IMG/VR virus record: IMGVR_UViG_3300023294_000015
Coordinates: 1-64,000 of that record
Direction: 5' to 3' (one strand)
Origin: a virus
DNA: 64,000 bases
Shown one piece after another: positions 9,687 through 23,400 of the stretch; within the stretch, counting starts at the first letter, position 1; every line of letters begins with the position of its first letter. A program made the position numbers and the translations under genes. The notes beneath the pieces were generated by a model that saw only the letters and a list, made by a program, of their open reading frames with translations, searched no databases and was not told the DNA's origin.

Positions 9687-11453
9687 ATGCCAGATCCTAC
9701 TAAAAAGCCTTTAGGTGGTGAGGAAGATACTAAAGATGTCTCTAAGGTCTATTCTCCTACTATCGAAGAAGGGACTAACATTCGTGTTCTACAAAAATTT
9801 TTAAACGAATCTTATCCTGAATTGGGTAAATTAGGAGAGGCTATTGCTGAAGACGGTAAGTGGGGAGAAAATACCCATAATCTCTATCAAAAATTTAAAA
9901 GTGATAATCCTAAAAGTGACGGAGAAAACAGAAGAAATATAAGAGAGGGCGCACCAGTTACAGGGTTTTTAGAGGCTGCTTTTCCTGGAGCAATGACTAC
10001 TATATCTGCCATTACTGATGATATTTTCAGAAAGCAATTTATGGATTATGGTTCTAATGATAAAAATCCAATTAGAACCGAAGGAGATTTTACAGAAGAT
10101 CAAGTTGGTGTTTTACGGGATATAACTAGAAAAAATTTAGCTGCTGGAAAATCATACATAGATTATAAAGATTATGAAACGGTTAGACCAAGTAAAGCCT
10201 ACAGTTCAAATTCTGGAGTAAAAACTGCGGTATCATTACTTACAGACCCTGCATTTCAAACTCAATCTGTATTAGGTAGAGCATCTATAGTGACAACACC
10301 TCAAACATTTACATCTGAACCAGATACTTTAGTTCTCGATAATTATGATTTTAACAATGATGCATACACACATTTGAATAGAAATGGAACATCTACTGAT
10401 AAAATAAAAGAATCGGTTGGAAAAGCAAGTAGTCCATATGGCTTTGTAAGAAATGTGGCTCAATTATTTGGTAGCCAAGAAGGTGATACTTCAGCTAAAA
10501 AATATGCAGTAAAAACTAGTTTTGAAGATGGTGGGTTAAGAAGTGATCCTACAGATCCTACTAAACCGTTAAACAATGGAAATACAGGTATTAATAATTT
10601 AGGGGTTTTACCTGATAATTATTTAAATAACATTATTAATGAAGATTTATTAATACAAGAAAATAATAGATTAGCATCTAATTATGCTAAAGCTAATCCT
10701 AATAGTGTTGTACAACAACCTATTAATAATGACAAAATAGATTTTCCTAATACAGATAATAGATCAGCTAATTATGTAGGTAATCCTAATTGGGCATTTG
10801 CAGCACCTAATATGACTGGTAAGCAAAGAGCTGATGCTGAAGCTTATCATAGAGATATTATAGGTGGTGAACTATTAGGTTTAGGTGTTATGAAAGGTAT
10901 TGAAAAATTACCTCAAATAAAAAATACAGTACAACAAGCTGGTAAATATCTGACAGAAGAAACTCCCTTAAAAAATACTTATAAATATAATCCTTTAGCT
11001 TTTAAACCAGATTCAGAATCTTATTATAGAATGCTTGGAAATACTGGTTATAAAGATGCTGCTGAGAGTGGTGTTTTAAGGGCTGCACCCAAAGGAACAA
11101 GTAATAATTGGATGATGGATAATACTGATAATGCTAATAAAGTATGGTTCAATAAAGGTATTCCTATGAATGAAAGGATTGATAAATCTTTATATATGGG
11201 TTATAAAGGACCTGATTTTGTAGAATATAAAGGTTCATTATTAGAAAGCCCAAGTAAAAAAAGAATTTATGGATATTCAGAATCTCCAATTCCTATAGAT
11301 AATAATTCTAAATTCTATACTGAAGATTGGTTACAAGGATATAAACAAATAGAGAAACCTAACTTCCATAACGGAGGTATACACAATATAAATAGAGCTA
11401 ACATATCAGAAACATTTGATGAGATGATGCTTAAACCTTACTTAAACAAATAA
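9687..11453 (+). CDS. Virion protein with peptidoglycan-binding-like N-terminus
   Basis: 588 aa. Residues about 28-75 (Val-Leu-Gln-Lys-Phe-Leu, later Asp-Gly-Lys-Trp-Gly-Glu-Asn-Thr and Tyr-Gln-Lys-Phe) follow the pattern of PG_binding_1 domains, which anchor proteins to the cell wall. The rest is Asn rich without a clear catalytic motif. Lying between a putative cargo protein and a protein with a lysozyme-like end, it may help the ejected complex engage peptidoglycan. The binding domain is a motif-level call only. Confidence 0.55.
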   Translation: MPDPTKKPLGGEEDTKDVSKVYSPTIEEGTNIRVLQKFLNESYPELGKLGEAIAEDGKWGENTHNLYQKFKSDNPKSDGENRRNIREGAPVTGFLEAAFPGAMTTISAITDDIFRKQFMDYGSNDKNPIRTEGDFTEDQVGVLRDITRKNLAAGKSYIDYKDYETVRPSKAYSSNSGVKTAVSLLTDPAFQTQSVLGRASIVTTPQTFTSEPDTLVLDNYDFNNDAYTHLNRNGTSTDKIKESVGKASSPYGFVRNVAQLFGSQEGDTSAKKYAVKTSFEDGGLRSDPTDPTKPLNNGNTGINNLGVLPDNYLNNIINEDLLIQENNRLASNYAKANPNSVVQQPINNDKIDFPNTDNRSANYVGNPNWAFAAPNMTGKQRADAEAYHRDIIGGELLGLGVMKGIEKLPQIKNTVQQAGKYLTEETPLKNTYKYNPLAFKPDSESYYRMLGNTGYKDAAESGVLRAAPKGTSNNWMMDNTDNANKVWFNKGIPMNERIDKSLYMGYKGPDFVEYKGSLLESPSKKRIYGYSESPIPIDNNSKFYTEDWLQGYKQIEKPNFHNGGIHNINRANISETFDEMMLKPYLNK

Positions 11454-11456
11454 CAA

Positions 11457-14429
11457 GTGGCTAACAGATTTACTCAATTTTCAGCAAAAGAATTTCAAGA
11501 TACAATAGACCCATTACCTATTGGAGCTATGATGCAAATGGGTCAAATAAATCAAGGACGTAATGATGCTATGAATATAGCCTTAGGTAAAGCTGAAGCT
11601 GGTTTAGGTTTAAATGCAGGTTATGCTACACAAGGAGAGTATGCTAACAAAGTTGAACAAGACTATCAAACAAAATTTAATGCTATATCTGATGCATATG
11701 CTACAGATGGAAATTATAGAGCTGCCGCAAGAGGATTATCTAAGTTTTCTCAAGAAAGAGCTGCTGACCCTAGAATCAAACTAATACAGTCTGATTATGA
11801 TACAAAGAAATTTGTTGATGACCGTATAAATGCAAAAGGTTATGGTGTTAGCAGTCGTTTTGGTGCTCATGATGATAAAACTGGACAATGGAATGTTGGT
11901 GATTTAGAAGCTATGGCTGGTAGAAACGAAATGATTACTGGTGCTCATTATAATTTTCAAGAAAACGTATCAGACCTTAAAACATACTCTCCTTATATTG
12001 AAAAAATAAAACCTATTATAGATGATCAATATACTTTAGTAAATAATCCTGAAACTGGTAAACCTGAGTATAGACATAAACAAACAGATAAAATATTAGA
12101 TTATGAAGGTGTAAAGAACCACTCTATAAAGTTTCTTAGTTCATTTAGGAATGATGATGGTACTATTAATATGGAAGCATTAACTGCTTTAGATCCTGAA
12201 ATGGCTCAAAATGCAGCTTGGAAAATGGAGTCTTTAAAAAGAGAAGGTAGAGAAGGGCAATATAAATGGGATTCTTTATTTGATAATTATATGAATATTG
12301 CAGAATTATCATTCTTTACAGAAGGTAAGCAAAATCTTACTGGTGCTGGTGCTGATGGGTCTAGTGAATACGGACAAGAATCATCAATACCACTTAGACC
12401 TATCGGGGAAATAGATTATAATGTTGTTAACGCTACAAATACACCTGCTGGAGAAATTACTAATATAGCCAATATGTCAAAAGCCATTGGTACAAACGCA
12501 CTTACAGGTATAGATTCGGAAACTGGATATTCATTGAATGATATGAGTTATGCTCCAAGTAGAACATTTAATCCTCAAGAACGTAGAGATTATGATACAA
12601 CATTTATAGAAAAACAAAGAAATATATATGCAAGTACTTTTGATGTTATTCATAATAAATTAAAAGAAAATAATAAACCTGTTCAAATGCCTGACGGAAA
12701 TTGGCAATATAAAACAGAGCCTTCAGAAGTTGAAGAACAAGCTCGTCAAGATACAGATGCTATGCTGTTAAAAAGACGTAAAGCTTCAAAATCAACTAAT
12801 GATGCCGCACTTAAAACTCTTTCTGAAGGGGATGAAGTACCTACCGAGGAAAAAATAAAAGAAGAATTAAATAAGTTAACTCCTGGAATAAGAGCTGTTT
12901 ATGATGCTACTATTGATTATAAAAACCTTTTGGATGAAACTAAAGATTTTACTGATAAACATGGTGGTTTTTATATTTCAGAAAAAAGTAATGGAATTTC
13001 TTATAAAAAATGGGCTGAAGAAACTACAAGATTAAGCGATGAAATGGATAGAGCTTCTAGAGTCAAGCTTGTTAAACATAAGTTGAGAGATGATTTTATT
13101 ATTCAAAATGATCAACTCATTCCTAAAAAATACGAAAAGTATTATTCTAATTTAAACGAAGCTATTGAGTCTAACTTTGGACAAGAAGAGTTTACTACTA
13201 CAGGATATTTATTGACAAAGACAGATGGAGATCTTACATCTAAGGAAATACCAATGTCTCATAAAATTATCAACGATGCTGCGATTGCTCGTATGCAAGG
13301 AGGTACAGGTGTTTACTATAAAGGCTCACCTTTGAATGCTATGACACAACCTGATGGGGAAGACGGTCAAAATATAAAAAGTTTATACGTAGCAGGTACT
13401 GATAATGACACTCATGATTTTAGTAATGGTAATTACGTTCCTAGAAGTTTTTACTTTGATAATATTAACGATAAGTGGATGGTAAGAGGGTTATTCTCTA
13501 CAACTAAAGATGGAGAAATAATTAAAAGTTCCGAATATGATGTTGATGTTACAGATAATATGCGGCAATTTATGACAAATCCTCAAATGAAAGAAGTTAT
13601 TGCGACAGACAGAGCCGTTGATATTATCGAAGGTACTTACAAAGGTACTTCTACAGTGGCTAAATTTGGAAGACCCGATGATGTTACAGGATCATATGGA
13701 GATATTGTTGTATCTGTAACACCTACTGGAAGTTATTCAATATCAGGAAAAGTATTTGACCCTGAAAAAGGTACTGTAAGGAGTATTACTGAAATGCTAG
13801 TAGAGGCAGGAGAAAACCCTTTAAAAATGAATAAAGTAGATGCTAAAGAACATTTATCTTCTATATTTAAAAATCAAATGTATTATGGTGAACAAGAAAA
13901 AGTAGGTACTACATCTTTAAACATCCCAAAAGAATTTAAAGCAGATGTCGATTATGCATTCAATACTATAGGTAATTATGAAAGTGAGGGTAACACAGGT
14001 GAGTACAATGCAATGAACCAAGGAGGTGCTGATGAGGGACGTGAGGTTTTCAATGGGGGAAATAGTTATAACATTATTGGTAAACGTGTCGTAGACATGA
14101 CTATATCAGACGTAATGAAACGTCAAAACATACCAAAAGACAGTAAGGATAGTGGAGATAGGATTCATGCGGTTGGTAAATTTCAATTTACAAAAGATAC
14201 TTTCAAAGAGTATGCTGATAAATTGAACATTCCTTATGATTCAAAAGTAACTCCTGAAGTACAACAAAGAATGGCATTAGAGCTTATAAAAGATGAAGCC
14301 AAACGTACTACATCAAGGAGTAAACTAAAAGAACGTCTTAAAATTAGATGGGTTGGATTAGAAAAAGCTTCTGATGCTGAATTAGAAAAGCTTATTGATA
14401 GTGCATTTGCAATAGGTAATAACCTATAA
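11457..14429 (+). CDS. Virion protein with C-terminal lysozyme-like domain
   Basis: 990 aa, GTG start 3 bases after the previous stop. Most of the protein is helical and charged. Residues about 845-975 have a Glu-containing Asn-Tyr-Glu-Ser-Glu-Gly segment, Tyr-Asn-Ala-Met-Asn, then Gly-Lys-Phe-Gln-Phe and a Thr-Phe-Lys-Glu helix, the layout of phage lysozyme / transglycosylase domains in virion proteins. Expected role: local peptidoglycan cleavage during DNA entry. The catalytic glutamate assignment is inferred. Confidence 0.6.
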   Translation: MANRFTQFSAKEFQDTIDPLPIGAMMQMGQINQGRNDAMNIALGKAEAGLGLNAGYATQGEYANKVEQDYQTKFNAISDAYATDGNYRAAARGLSKFSQERAADPRIKLIQSDYDTKKFVDDRINAKGYGVSSRFGAHDDKTGQWNVGDLEAMAGRNEMITGAHYNFQENVSDLKTYSPYIEKIKPIIDDQYTLVNNPETGKPEYRHKQTDKILDYEGVKNHSIKFLSSFRNDDGTINMEALTALDPEMAQNAAWKMESLKREGREGQYKWDSLFDNYMNIAELSFFTEGKQNLTGAGADGSSEYGQESSIPLRPIGEIDYNVVNATNTPAGEITNIANMSKAIGTNALTGIDSETGYSLNDMSYAPSRTFNPQERRDYDTTFIEKQRNIYASTFDVIHNKLKENNKPVQMPDGNWQYKTEPSEVEEQARQDTDAMLLKRRKASKSTNDAALKTLSEGDEVPTEEKIKEELNKLTPGIRAVYDATIDYKNLLDETKDFTDKHGGFYISEKSNGISYKKWAEETTRLSDEMDRASRVKLVKHKLRDDFIIQNDQLIPKKYEKYYSNLNEAIESNFGQEEFTTTGYLLTKTDGDLTSKEIPMSHKIINDAAIARMQGGTGVYYKGSPLNAMTQPDGEDGQNIKSLYVAGTDNDTHDFSNGNYVPRSFYFDNINDKWMVRGLFSTTKDGEIIKSSEYDVDVTDNMRQFMTNPQMKEVIATDRAVDIIEGTYKGTSTVAKFGRPDDVTGSYGDIVVSVTPTGSYSISGKVFDPEKGTVRSITEMLVEAGENPLKMNKVDAKEHLSSIFKNQMYYGEQEKVGTTSLNIPKEFKADVDYAFNTIGNYESEGNTGEYNAMNQGGADEGREVFNGGNSYNIIGKRVVDMTISDVMKRQNIPKDSKDSGDRIHAVGKFQFTKDTFKEYADKLNIPYDSKVTPEVQQRMALELIKDEAKRTTSRSKLKERLKIRWVGLEKASDAELEKLIDSAFAIGNNL

Positions 14430-14447
14430 TAACATAAAAATAATTTA

Positions 14448-17400
14448 ATGGGTATATTTGATCCTATAGTAGAGAATGGGGAGTTAGATCGTAATAATCA
14501 ACCTATAAAGAGAAGAAAATCATCTAATGATATATTTCAAGTCCCTAATGAGCAAATAGGCAGTGCTGTTTCAGGTGGACGTATAGATACATTTTCAAAT
14601 TACGAAACATCATTTGATGATGCTATACAATTTTCTCCAGGACAAAATAGAGAAGCTGTATTATCTGCCACACAATCAGGATGGCAACAAACCGCTAATG
14701 CTTTAGCACAAGGAGCTTCTACAGTTGTTTTAGGAGGTTTAGAAGGATTATCTTATTTTGTTGATGCTGACCAAGCAATAGGTATAGTTAAAGGTACTGA
14801 ACAAGAGTATACTAACTGGTTTGCTGAATCTATGAAGCAAGCTCAAGAATCTGTTAAAGAGTTTGCACCTATATATCGTAGTGAAGCTGCACAAACAGGT
14901 TTTGCACCTGGAGATGCTAGTTGGTGGGCTTATAATGCAGAAAGTATAGCAACAAGTTTATCATTGATGATTCCTGCTTATGGTATGACTGCATTAGCTT
15001 CTGGAGCTAGTAAGCTAATGAAAATAAATAAAGCATTAAAGACTATAGCTACACCTGCTCGTATAAAAGGTATTTCGAGTGCTGTATTTTCACGATATGC
15101 TGAAAACACTATGGAAGCTAATGAAACCTTTAATAGTTCATATCAGCAATTATTACAGCAAGGTGTAGGTGATGAAGAAGCTCGTATGAGAGCAGGTGAA
15201 GCAGCTTCTAAAGCGTGGAATACCAATTGGGTAAACTTAGCAACAGACGTTATACAATATAACGTACTTAGCAAAGGTTCTAATATGGCTACACAAGCTT
15301 CTAAAGAGTTTCGTGAAGGTTTAGGAGATAGAGCATTTAAGTTTGCTAGAGATGTAACTGCTGAAGGTCTTGAAGAAGGTGGTCAATTTACAATATCTAA
15401 AGAAGCAGAACGTACAGCATTAGATAAAAAAGCTAGTTACTTTGAATTAGAAGGTTTAGGAGGTCGTTTAAGTGATTATATTGAAGACCCAGAATTTAAA
15501 GCTGCTGTAACACTTGGTGCAGTTGGTGGAGGTTTCTTTTCAGGCGCACAACAAATATCAGATACTGTTGGTGACAGAACAGAAAGATTACAAGATGCTG
15601 CATTAGCTATATATGCAGGTATAGATAAGCATGACTTAAATACTGTAGCAAAAGCAAAAGGTGGTTTACTTTTAAACGAAATATATAAATATGCAAGTGA
15701 AGGTAAATTAAATGACCTTAAAGAACATTACAAACAAGTTGCTGAAGTATCTGATGCAGACCTTGAAGCTGATGGTTGGACTAAAGAAGCTATAGCAGAT
15801 AAAAAAGTAGCAGATAAACAAATAGCAGAAGACCTTGAATATATTGGAGAACAGTATGTAAATATATTTAGTGATAAAACTACTTCTGAAGCTGTTAAAA
15901 AAGAACAACTTGCAAGTTTTTATACTAAACGTCTTTTAGGACGAACTATGAAAGATATTGAAGCTAGAACTTCAAAACTTAAAACAGAAGCTTCTATAGG
16001 AACAGATTCTTTACATATAGATCTTATGGAGCAATTAGCTCTTAATAAGCATTATATTGAAGGAAAAAGACAATATAACGATACAGAAGACAGTTCTGAA
16101 AATGATGCTTTAAACACGGAACTTAATTTTAAGATTAAAGATAGTTCTAAAAAGATAGCAGAAATAAAAAAATCACTTACTGACATAGGTAAATTACCAA
16201 TAGCTCCATCATTTGCTGAAGAATCAGAACTTGATAAACAAGTTATGCAAAAGGTTGAAAATGAAGTACAGATAGGTATGACGGATAATATCCTTAATAA
16301 ACTATCTACTAAAAAAGGACAAGAAGTTTTTGATGCTGATGAACCATTAAGAAAAGCAGAAGCTTTTAAAAATAGAGTACTTGCTACTGTAAATAATGAA
16401 ACATCTTTAGAAGAACAAGAAAAACTTCTTAATGATGAAACTGTAGGTGCTGCTGTTAAAGCTAAACTTACAATATTAGCTAATGCTGCTAGTAAAGGAG
16501 TAATAACAAATCCTACTACAACAGAAGACTTCTTAGAAAGGTATGCTAGTAAACCATTACTTAAACGTGAATTAGCAGCATTTGCTAAAAAAGGACTTAA
16601 TGTAAGTGGTATTACTGATGCACAATCTTTTGTAGATAAGTATAATAGTAATAAAAATTTTAAAGATATTGTAGATAGGTATTTTGAAAATAAAATACTT
16701 GAATCTTTTAATCAAGAACCATTACCAGATATTGATGTTGAAGCTAATCAAGCTTCTCCAACTCCAGATAACGGTAATAATAATCAAGCTAGAGAGATTA
16801 GTTTTGCTAATAAATTAAATGTACAAAGTAATCCTTATGTAATGTATACAATGAAGGATGGAAAAATTAAATTCCTTCAAACAAAAGATGTATCTATTAC
16901 TAAAGCTGACCCAAGTACATTTGAAAATCTTGAAGAAGGTGGTCCCCATGTACTATACGATAATGATGGAGAACCTATTAGAAGTGAGCTTAATACTATT
17001 GAAATTGAAGGAACTGACAATACAAGTGCTAAAACTAATATTGAGAAAAGAAGAACAGAAGAATTAGATAAATTAAGTAAGAGAGACCGTTTTCAAATAG
17101 AAGAATCTTTTCAAAAAGATGCGACTTCTAATGTTGAAGTTGTGAAAATGATTGGTAAAAAACATTCCAAAGGAAATCAGTATAAAGCTTCTTTTCAAGA
17201 CCATACGTCAAAAGGATTTGAAGAAGACCCTTACATGATGATAATAAATGTCAGAAAACCACAGATAAATACTGATGGTGTAATGACACAAGGAGCTGAA
17301 GTTTTAGTTGGGCATTTTGATTCTAAGGAAGCTGGTGAAAAATATCTTAAAAACCTCAAAGAACAAGTAAAACAAAAAGAAAGTAAAATTAACTCTAAAT

Positions 17401-20400
17401 ACGATACTGAATTAGCTGCTTTAAATGAATCAACTTCTGAAACTATAGAACTTGTATCTGATGAAACTTTTCTAGCATTAGATGATGTAAATACTAAACT
17501 TATTGGTAATCCAATTACATTTACAATGTTTTTAGATTCTACATACTCACCTACTAAAGTAAGTAAAGATGATTTTACTATTATTACTAATACTGTTATT
17601 GATGGTAAATTAGTACGTATAGGTACTCTTAGGACTACTAAAAATACAAATGATAGTTCTGATAATCAAGATGCTAAACGATTAAGACAAGCTGTTTATG
17701 ATGATTGGAAAGCTAGTGGAGAAACTACTGGTGAATATACTTCTGGTGTAACTGATGTTATTATACACAGTAGAGAAGTAGGTGACTTTGCTATTACTCA
17801 AAATTGGCAGTCACCCCACACTATTCTTAATGAAGGAGAACCTTTGTTTTTTGGTGCTGTAGATACTACTGAAAAAGGTGAAGTAGATATACACACTAAT
17901 AGTGGAGAAGTTAAATTTAGAATACCTCGTGAAAATATACTTTATAGAGGAGAATCAGAACTTGCAGATAGAAAAGGTGCTATTGTAATGTTTGTTAAGA
18001 TGGTGAGTGGTATGTATCATGCTGTTAAGTTATATACAACTAACCTTAGTGAGCATCCTAAAGAACAAGCTGAAGTATATGACATCTTAGATAAGTTAGA
18101 TGAGAAAATTACTTCTACTACTAATGTTGATGAAATAGCTAAACTTATTGCTGATGCAGAAATTAAAGTTTCAAAGAATATTTACTTAAAATTTAAATAT
18201 GAAAAAGGTAAATATCATACATTAGATATTGATAAAAAAACTGGTGAAGTAAGAGTTGTATCTGAAGCTATGACTTTAGAAGAGTTTAAAACTAAACTTG
18301 AAACTAAGGTTATGAATATTGACCTTGACCAACTTAACACTGGAAATTATAATGAAAAAGTATCACAAAACGGTTGGTTAAAAAGTAACTTACCTAAAGG
18401 TAATCATACTTATGCTTCTATGGTACATCTTAAAGTACCTAAAGTATTTAAAAATACTAAAGTTACTTCTGAAAAAGTTACTAAAACAGAAGCTGCTTCT
18501 GTAAGTGAGGTGAAGGATATTGAGTATAATAATTTTATTGATAAAGGCGAAGTAACTAAAGAACGTATTAATTCTTTAGTTCAAAAAGTAAAAAATAACG
18601 CAACTTTATCTTCTAGAGAGATGGAAATGTTTACTGATAAAACATCAGAAATAAATGCTATTATAGCTGCTGAACCTCAAAAAGAAGAAATAGAAGTATC
18701 ACCTACACCTACAGAAAGACCTAAAAGAGGACGTTCTACACTTAGAAGAAATCGAGAAGTAACTGAAGACGTTTATGAAGTTTGGGATGAAAAGACTGAA
18801 ACTAAATGGTTTAAAGAAACTTATCCTAATACACCACTTACAGTATTAGATGATATGAAATCTATTGGTGTAGCTGGTGGAGTTGATTTATGGGGTTTAT
18901 TTACAAACAGTTCTGTATATATCTCTAAAAATGCTAAAACAGGTACAGCATACCACGAAGCATTTCACGTAGTATTTAACACTTTATTAACACCAAATGA
19001 ACGTAAAGATATTCTTACTAATACTAAAGATAAAACTAAAGGTCTTATTAATAAAGAAGAAGAGCTGGCAGATCTTTTTATGGAATACAAACTTACAGAA
19101 GGTAATGCTACTGAGGGTCTTACAGCTAAAGTATTGGACTTCTTTAAAAGGTTATATCATCTTATCCAAATTGCAGCAGAAAGAGTAGGTCTTAAAAATG
19201 CTCCTTCATTAAATAGTTATTTTTATCGTATTGATAGAGGTAGTTATGGTAAATTTAAAGTTCCTGCATTTACTAAAAATGTAACTAGATTTAGCGTTAA
19301 ACCTACACAAAAACAAGGTTACTTAAACCCTAGAGAAAAGACTTTATCTATAGCATTACTAAATGGTATATTATTAAATGATGTTCTTAATGAGTATCGT
19401 GATGAACTTAATATACCTAATGCTGATGATTTAACTGTTATTAAGAAAGTTATAGCACACGGTAAGAATACTAAATATAATGATTATAGTCTTGAAGGTA
19501 TGTACTCAAGAGTATATGATTTTGTCAAAGAAGAACATGAAGTTCTTACGGAAGAACTTGCTGATGAAAATACTATAAAAGAACTTGATAAATTATTACT
19601 TACTTTAGGAAAACCTAATGCTACTACTAGTATGATAGAATTTACTCCTTTTATGGAAAGAGTAGTAAATGGTCTTAAAATACATGGTATTAAAATTACA
19701 TCTGAAAACAAAGCTGTTGATTCATTTGAAAGTATTGAAGATGACACTCAAGCAGAAGAAGAAAGTACAGTTCGTGAAGGTTGGCAAGATAAAGGTAGAT
19801 TTGATTCTGCGATAGATAAATTTTCTCAAAAGTTTAAAGCATTACTTGCTAAGATACCTACTAAAGAAGGAAAATTTGGTGGGTTCGCAACATATGAACC
19901 TACAAATACTACAAGAAATACTTTACTTACTGTATTGCCAGGTTCTAAAACTGAAGCTGAAATGCTTCAACGAGTAAAAGACCTTGTAGTTAAATTTCCT
20001 AATTATGAAATACTTCAATCTGAACTTGAGAATGATAAAGGTATGTTGCGTGAAGTTTGGAGAGCTATTGGACAACGAAGTAATACATCATTTGTTACTG
20101 CACAAATTAAAAGGTACACTAATACAAATAAAACAACTGGTGAAAAAACTTTTAATGTAGAAAGTTCTGTATTTGAATCTAACAGACAATCTATACATAA
20201 AGATATTATTGCTCAATGGCAAAATCAATTATATACTTCTAAAGACTTTAATGCAGAAAGTAATACAGTAAGTATAAAACATCTTGATAAAGCAATTGAA
20301 AAACTAACAGCTATACAAAAGGATTATAATAAAGCATCTAACACTTCTGATGCTTTTGAAAATGCTGAAGAGAGTGCTATAAAAACTGTATCAAATATAA

Positions 20401-23400
20401 TGAATTATATTCATATACCTATTACAGAAGCTGAATTATCTCATATGTTTGCTGAAGGTACATCTGGACGTAGTAAATTAGCTGTGTTCTTAGGTAATCC
20501 TAATAGTTTAGGGCTTATTAATGTAGTAAGTACTATGCAAAGAGGTGTTGATCCTTATGCACAAGGTAGTCAGAATGATCGTAACGCACTTACTACTATA
20601 GCTAAAGCAATAGCTGAGTTTCAACCTTCAATGTCTCAAGTAGCTTTTGTTAGCAGTGAAGGTAAAATGGTATATCCTACTTTACAAGCTAGGTTTGCTA
20701 CAGATCATTTAAATCGTATGAAAGGTATTGCAAATAAAGAAACCATAGCTTTCTTTAAAGAATACAAAAGTGATCCTTACTTTAAGTATTCATCATTTTT
20801 AGATGATATGGCTAATAACCCCAGTATAAATCTTAAAACTCGTATTGCTATATTTGACGGTGTTAACGAAGATGGTAAGAAAAAAGCAAGTGTATATTCA
20901 GAAATGAGTAAACAACAGCTAGAATCTACTAAAATGAATTTGTGGTTTAATCGACATCCTGATAGAAAAGTAGAAGACCCATATGGTTATTATCAATTTC
21001 CTGTATTAGCAGATGTTGGTACTATGATGACATTATATCATAAGAAATTTACTATGGAAGAAGTTACAGAACGTCTTAGATCTTCTGCTAAACAAGAACG
21101 TAGTATGATACAATGGGTTAACAAACAAATAGAACCTGTTCAAGAAAAGTTTGATAATTGGTTAAAAGATGTACTTGATGAAAAAGTTGATGTTAAAGAC
21201 ATTAGACCTTTACCTATAGAACTTCAAAAAATACCTACTCAATTACTTATTAACGGTAGAAAGTATAATACATTTACTATCTTTAACGAAGAAACATTTG
21301 ATGATGAAGATGGATTTAATGATTTAGTAGATAAGTTTACTAAGCAAAAATATGAAGAAGAGTTACAATCTATGTTTGATGAAAATATATTAAGTAAAAA
21401 CGATAAAGGTTTTATTACTGATACATCTAATACAGTTGATAGTAGATTCTTTAAAAATACTAATAATCTTGAAAAATATATATACAATAGTATGTATATG
21501 AACTTTCAATTAATGACTGTTTTTACAGGTGATATTGCTTATTACAAAGGTAAAGGTAATGTTAATATGGAAGATGTATTTAAACGTGTTAAACAAATAT
21601 ATTCACCTGGTGAGCGTTTAGGTGTTGATATTAATAATACATTTAATGGAGTAAATGTAAGACCTGAATACCATATTGCTTATGTAAGAGATGCTACTGA
21701 ACAAAATAAAATAGTTACTGAACATAAAGCTATTATTGAAAAAACATTTCCTGGAGAAGCTAATAAAAATGTAAGAGCTGCTTTTGGTCTTGGTACTAAA
21801 GGTGATGGTCTTAATAATACTGATGCGGCTACTTGGATTGATATATTCAGACTTAGAGAGATATATTTAGGTACTGAACAATGGACAGATGCTCATAATG
21901 ATATTTATAACAGTATTATGGAAGGTAAGTCAATACCTGCTAATGCTGCTATAATTATGAATCCTATTAAACCTTTTGTATATGGACATACTAAAGTTAA
22001 TATCAATAAAGATAATAACTTAATAATACCATTTCAACATAAGAATGCTGAATTTTTACTTTTACCACAAATGGCTAAAGGTAATCCTCAAATGCAAGCT
22101 ATTCTTGAAAAAATGGGTTATACATTTAAGAAAGATGGTAGTTTTACATTTGATACTAAAAAGCGTGTAATTGATGCTTTAATGTACACTTCTGCTGTTA
22201 AAGTAGGGCAATATGATGTACTTGGTAATATCAATGAAGTAACTAATCTTAATAAACATACATTCTCTAATGCTGATTACAGTATTCAGATGGCTACTCC
22301 ACAACACCATTTAGATGCTAAGAATTTATATGGCAGTCAATTTAGAAAACTATTAATGCAAGGTATTGAAATGGATAAAGATTATTTTTATCCAGATGGT
22401 ACAAGTATTACAGGTAAAGATTTATTTAATCAATATCAAGAATATATACAACTTAACTTACAAGCATCTGCTGATAAACTTAAAGCTGAATGGCACGATG
22501 AAAGTGGTACATTTAATAAAGAAAAGTTTGTAAATCGTCTTAGAGAAGAAATTAAAGATAAAGAATATGGTGATTATTTATTAGAAGCACTTGATTGGTT
22601 AGATGATTCTAAAACTAAAACTGTATTACCATTGTGGCATCCTACAATTGTTGATATGGTTGAGAAGATGTTTAATTCATTCTATAAGAATGGTATAACT
22701 AAACAACCTATCAATGGAGCTTCATTATATAATGCTTCATCTCATGGACTTGAAAAAACTAACGATAAAGGTCTTAGAAAGCCTGAAATAAAGTTTAACG
22801 AAGATAAAAGTATTAATTACTTTGAGGCAATTATGCCTATAACATCTAAACGTGTTATTCAAAAGTATATGAATAGTGATGGTACTATAGATATTGAAAG
22901 ACTTAATAAAGTAGATCAAAAACTACTTATGGGTATATTTTATCGTATTCCTACAGAAAGTTATTATTCAATGTTTCACATTAAAGTAATAGGTTATACA
23001 CCTTCAGGAATGATTATTCTACCTGATGAAATTACTACTATTGCAGGATTGGATTTTGATATTGATAAACTTTATGGATTACTATATAATCTTGAAAAAG
23101 CTGAAGGTGAATTATTACCTGATGAATATGCTAAGTGGGAAACTGCTGATAATACTCCTCAAATAAATACTAAAACTGGTAGAACTTTTACTAAGTCTAA
23201 TATATCTGGTTATGATCCTGAGAGAGGGCGTATTGATTATGCTAAACGTAATGAATTAGAGTGGGATGATGAAGCTGGTAGTTTTAGAAAAGAAACTGAA
23301 ATTAAAGCTGTAGTATCTGGACCAGAAACTAAAGAATCTCGTGATAATATGATAATTGATATTGCTTGGGCTGTATTATCAAGTGAATATACTATGCAAC